DNA of 64,000 bases from Tistlia sp040905785 (GTDB lineage Bacteria > Pseudomonadota > Alphaproteobacteria > Kiloniellales > DSM-21159): NCBI RefSeq assembly GCF_040905785.1, contig NZ_JBBDQW010000083.1, positions 14,891 through 78,890 of the forward strand. Direction: 5' to 3'. Below, piece after piece: positions 62,550 to 64,000 of this stretch. Under the pieces are notes generated by a model. The model saw nothing but the letters and a program-made list of their open reading frames with translations. It ran no database searches and was not told where the DNA came from. Numbering within the stretch: position 1 is the first letter of the stretch; every line of letters begins with the position of its first letter. The position numbers were made by a program, and so were the translations under genes.

Positions 62550-63784
62550 TACCGCGCCCCCGCCAGCTCGACCACGTTCTCGGCGCGCCGGGGCTCCAGG
62601 ATGCCGTCGAGGCGGCGCGCCCAAGCCTGCAGGGCCTTCTGCTTCTCCGGCAGGTACGAGTGCCGGTCGTAGACGCTGGTGACGCCGCGCGGGGCATGAT
62701 TCAGCACCTTGCCCACGACGTCGACGCCGAAGCCCATCCGGGCGATGTTGGTCGCCGTGGTGCGCCTCAGGTCGTGCAGCCGCCAATCCTGCATCGGCTC
62801 CGCCTTGGCCTCGGCGAGCCGGTCGTTGATCGTCTTCTCGATCCGCAGCTTGGCCTTGCTGTAGCCGGACACGGGGCGGGCGCCGAAGGTCGTCGAGAAG
62901 ACGTAGTCGCCTTCCTTGAACCGGGGTAGCGCCTTCAGGATCTCGACCGCCTGCTCGCTCAGGGGCACCTCATGCGAGCGCCCGGCCTTCGTCGCCTCGC
63001 CCCGGAGCGTCCACAGCCCGTTGTCGAGATCCACGTCGCGCCAGCGCATCTCGGCAACCTCGTTCCGGCGCTGCGCCGTCAGGAGCAGGAGTTGGAAGAG
63101 CGGACCGAAGGGGTAGCCGGCAGCCTTGAAGGCAGGCCAGAGGGTCCGCAGCTCCTCGTCGCCGAGAACACGGTCGCGCTGCTTCTCCCTCTCGGGAGGC
63201 TTCACGCCCGAGACCGGGCTTGCCCCGACGACCTCGCGCTCCAGCGCCCAATTGAACAGCTTGCGGACGTGCGCGAGCACGCGGTTGGCCTGAGTCGTCA
63301 GCCCGGCCTCGACCAGCCCGTCGAGCAGGTCGAGCACGTCGCGGCGGGTGATCGTGGTGATGTCCCGGCCGCGCCAGTGCGGCGTGACGTGGTTCGCGAA
63401 CAGGGCCTCGGCGACCTTCCACGAGCGGTTGCGCTTCTTCGCGTACTTCTCGATGAAGTCCTCGACCACGTTCTCCCATGTGTCCGGCCGGCGGGCCTTG
63501 GCCTGCCGCTTGCTCTCCGCCGGGTCTTCGCCGCGCTCGATCGCCCGCAGGGCCTCCCGGGCCTTCTCACGAGCGTCGGCGAGGGGCAGGCCGGGATAGC
63601 GGCCAAGGGTCAGGCGGCGCTGCTTGCCGGCGAGCCGGTAGAACAGGACGAAGGTCTTGGAGCCGCCGTAGGAGACCCGCACGGCTAGGCCGGGCAGGGC
63701 GGCGTCGAAGTGGTCGTGCTGGCCTGCTGCCGGCGCCTTGATGCGCTCGACGGCGGCGGCGGTAAGGGTCTTCTTCTGAGCCAT
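62549..63784 (-). CDS. int: P4-type tyrosine recombinase (integrase)
   Basis: 411 residues, with a DUF4102-type N-terminal domain (FDAALPGLAVRVSYGGSKTF, LTLGRYPGLPLADAREKA), a SAM-like core-binding domain, and the catalytic domain. Active-site residues: Arg239 (TAQRRNEV), Lys266 (TKAGRSHEVPL), His337 and Arg340 (LHDLRRT), His363 (VLNHA) and Tyr372 (VYDRH). All are present, so it should be active. It inserts the element into tRNA-Phe; its gene lies next to attR, reading inwards. Confidence 0.95.
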   Translation of the reverse strand: MAQKKTLTAAAVERIKAPAAGQHDHFDAALPGLAVRVSYGGSKTFVLFYRLAGKQRRLTLGRYPGLPLADAREKAREALRAIERGEDPAESKRQAKARRPDTWENVVEDFIEKYAKKRNRSWKVAEALFANHVTPHWRGRDITTITRRDVLDLLDGLVEAGLTTQANRVLAHVRKLFNWALEREVVGASPVSGVKPPEREKQRDRVLGDEELRTLWPAFKAAGYPFGPLFQLLLLTAQRRNEVAEMRWRDVDLDNGLWTLRGEATKAGRSHEVPLSEQAVEILKALPRFKEGDYVFSTTFGARPVSGYSKAKLRIEKTINDRLAEAKAEPMQDWRLHDLRRTTATNIARMGFGVDVVGKVLNHAPRGVTSVYDRHSYLPEKQKALQAWARRLDGILEPRRAENVVELAGAR

Positions 63785-63794
63785 CGTGTGCTCC

Positions 63795-63846
63795 CTAAGG
63801 TAACAATAGGTAACAGAAGTGGGCCGTTCTGCCCTGTTACCTTAGG
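63795..63846. promoter_or_regulatory. Right integrase arm-type sites (three AGGTAACA copies)
   Basis: CTAAGGTAACAATAGGTAACAG (two direct copies at 63798-63805 and 63808-63815) and an inverted copy in CCTGTTACCTTAGG (63833-63846). CTAAGGTAACA (63795-63805) and TGTTACCTTAG (63835-63845) form an 11-bp perfect inverted repeat. They lie 100-150 bp from the right core and also between the int promoter and start codon, so the recombinase could control its own expression. Confidence 0.62.
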
Positions 63847-63850
63847 CTCT

Positions 63851-63879
63851 AGTATGCTTATGAAGGATGGCAGTTTCAA
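63851..63879 (-). promoter_or_regulatory. int: Candidate promoter for int
   Basis: On the minus strand: TTGAAA (63879-63874), a 17-bp spacer and CATACT (63856-63851). Transcription would begin near 63843, inside the inverted AGGTAACA copy, ~60 nt before the int ATG. Confidence 0.5.
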
Positions 63880-63945
63880 GAGCGGTTATGCGGGAGACAG
63901 CACACGCGATGCTGCGATAAGTTCGGCCCTGATGAGGGTACTCTC

Positions 63946-63994
63946 GCGACTGAAAATCGCAGTGTCGGTGGTTCGACTCCGCCCCTGGGCACCA
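63946..63994. repeat. attR core (49-bp direct repeat, 3' half of tRNA-Phe)
   Basis: Perfect copy of 54649-54697, from the anticodon stem through CCA, with no tRNA 5' half in front of it. It marks the right end of the element, six bases before the window ends. Confidence 0.95.
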
Positions 63995-64000
63995 CTCCCA

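Larger units (their letters stand above)
54649..63994. mobile_element. Integrated element in tRNA-Phe, phage-satellite-like, ~9.3 kb
   Basis: Bounded by a 49-bp perfect direct repeat of the tRNA-Phe 3' half. Reading from the right end leftwards: tyrosine integrase, integrase-linked unknown protein, AlpA-like regulator, small coupled ORF, replication-initiator-like protein with internal iterons, a 32-residue ORF, TerS, TerL, an unknown 259-residue protein, a toxin-antitoxin pair and small unknown genes. No portal, protease, capsid, tail or lysis gene was recognised. That combination fits a satellite that replicates and cleaves its own DNA but needs a helper's particle. A deletion-derived prophage is the alternative. 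Confidence 0.88.

Overview
The window is high-GC chromosomal DNA from an alphaproteobacterium, most likely of the Rhodospirillales/Kiloniellales type. Support comes from the murA-DUF2948-hisG-hisD-UPF0262-phosphatase-infA-maf-RNase G-yacG order and the fused 1174-residue indolepyruvate ferredoxin oxidoreductase. Several tripartite and ABC uptake systems fit a heterotroph living on organic acids and amino acids. No taxon marker (16S) is present, so the assignment is inference.

Layout. 1-9.9 kb: the 3' part of an RND pump, the fused oxidoreductase, a UDP-glucuronate-epimerase-like enzyme, a small REC protein and a FadD-like acyl-CoA ligase. 9.9-14.4 kb: oligoendopeptidase F, a low-GC islet carrying a membrane protein and a second, diverged copy of the pepF 3' end, a homocysteine methyltransferase, an isochorismatase-like hydrolase, and a GNAT gene broken by an in-frame amber codon. 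14.5-19.3 kb: a tightly overlapping operon of thiolase, acyl-CoA ligase, two PPC/DUF296 proteins and an AcuI-like reductase. 19.3-22.1 kb: a Sel1-repeat protein, a DUF3445 protein and an NDUFA9-like protein. 22.2-30.1 kb: a peptide-type ABC importer with a fused permease-ATPase and a GntR regulator, divergent from an M20 carbamoylase/amidohydrolase. 30.2-42.5 kb: a sugar or sugar-acid catabolic region with a carbohydrate ABC importer, two SDR dehydrogenases, a TRAP importer, a UxaA-family dehydratase and an SMP-30 lactonase. 42.9-50.9 kb: tRNA-Thr and the conserved housekeeping block. 50.9-54.5 kb: three secreted serine-protease-like proteins. 54.6 kb to the end: tRNA-Phe carrying a complete integrated element.

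The most interesting feature is that element (54649-63994, about 9.3 kb). It is bounded by a 49-bp perfect direct repeat of the tRNA-Phe 3' half. It encodes a P4-type tyrosine integrase with candidate arm sites at both ends, an AlpA-like regulator, a small coupled ORF and a replication-initiator-like protein. That last gene contains four copies of a 16-bp iteron; three are spaced exactly 22 bp apart, out of reading frame. It also encodes intact small and large terminase subunits, a DUF4258/HTH toxin-antitoxin pair and several unknown small proteins. It has no recognisable portal, capsid, tail or lysis gene. This is the layout of a phage satellite that supplies its own replication origin and terminase but would borrow a helper's capsid. 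Completeness of the ends and start/stop overlaps between genes argue against simple prophage decay.
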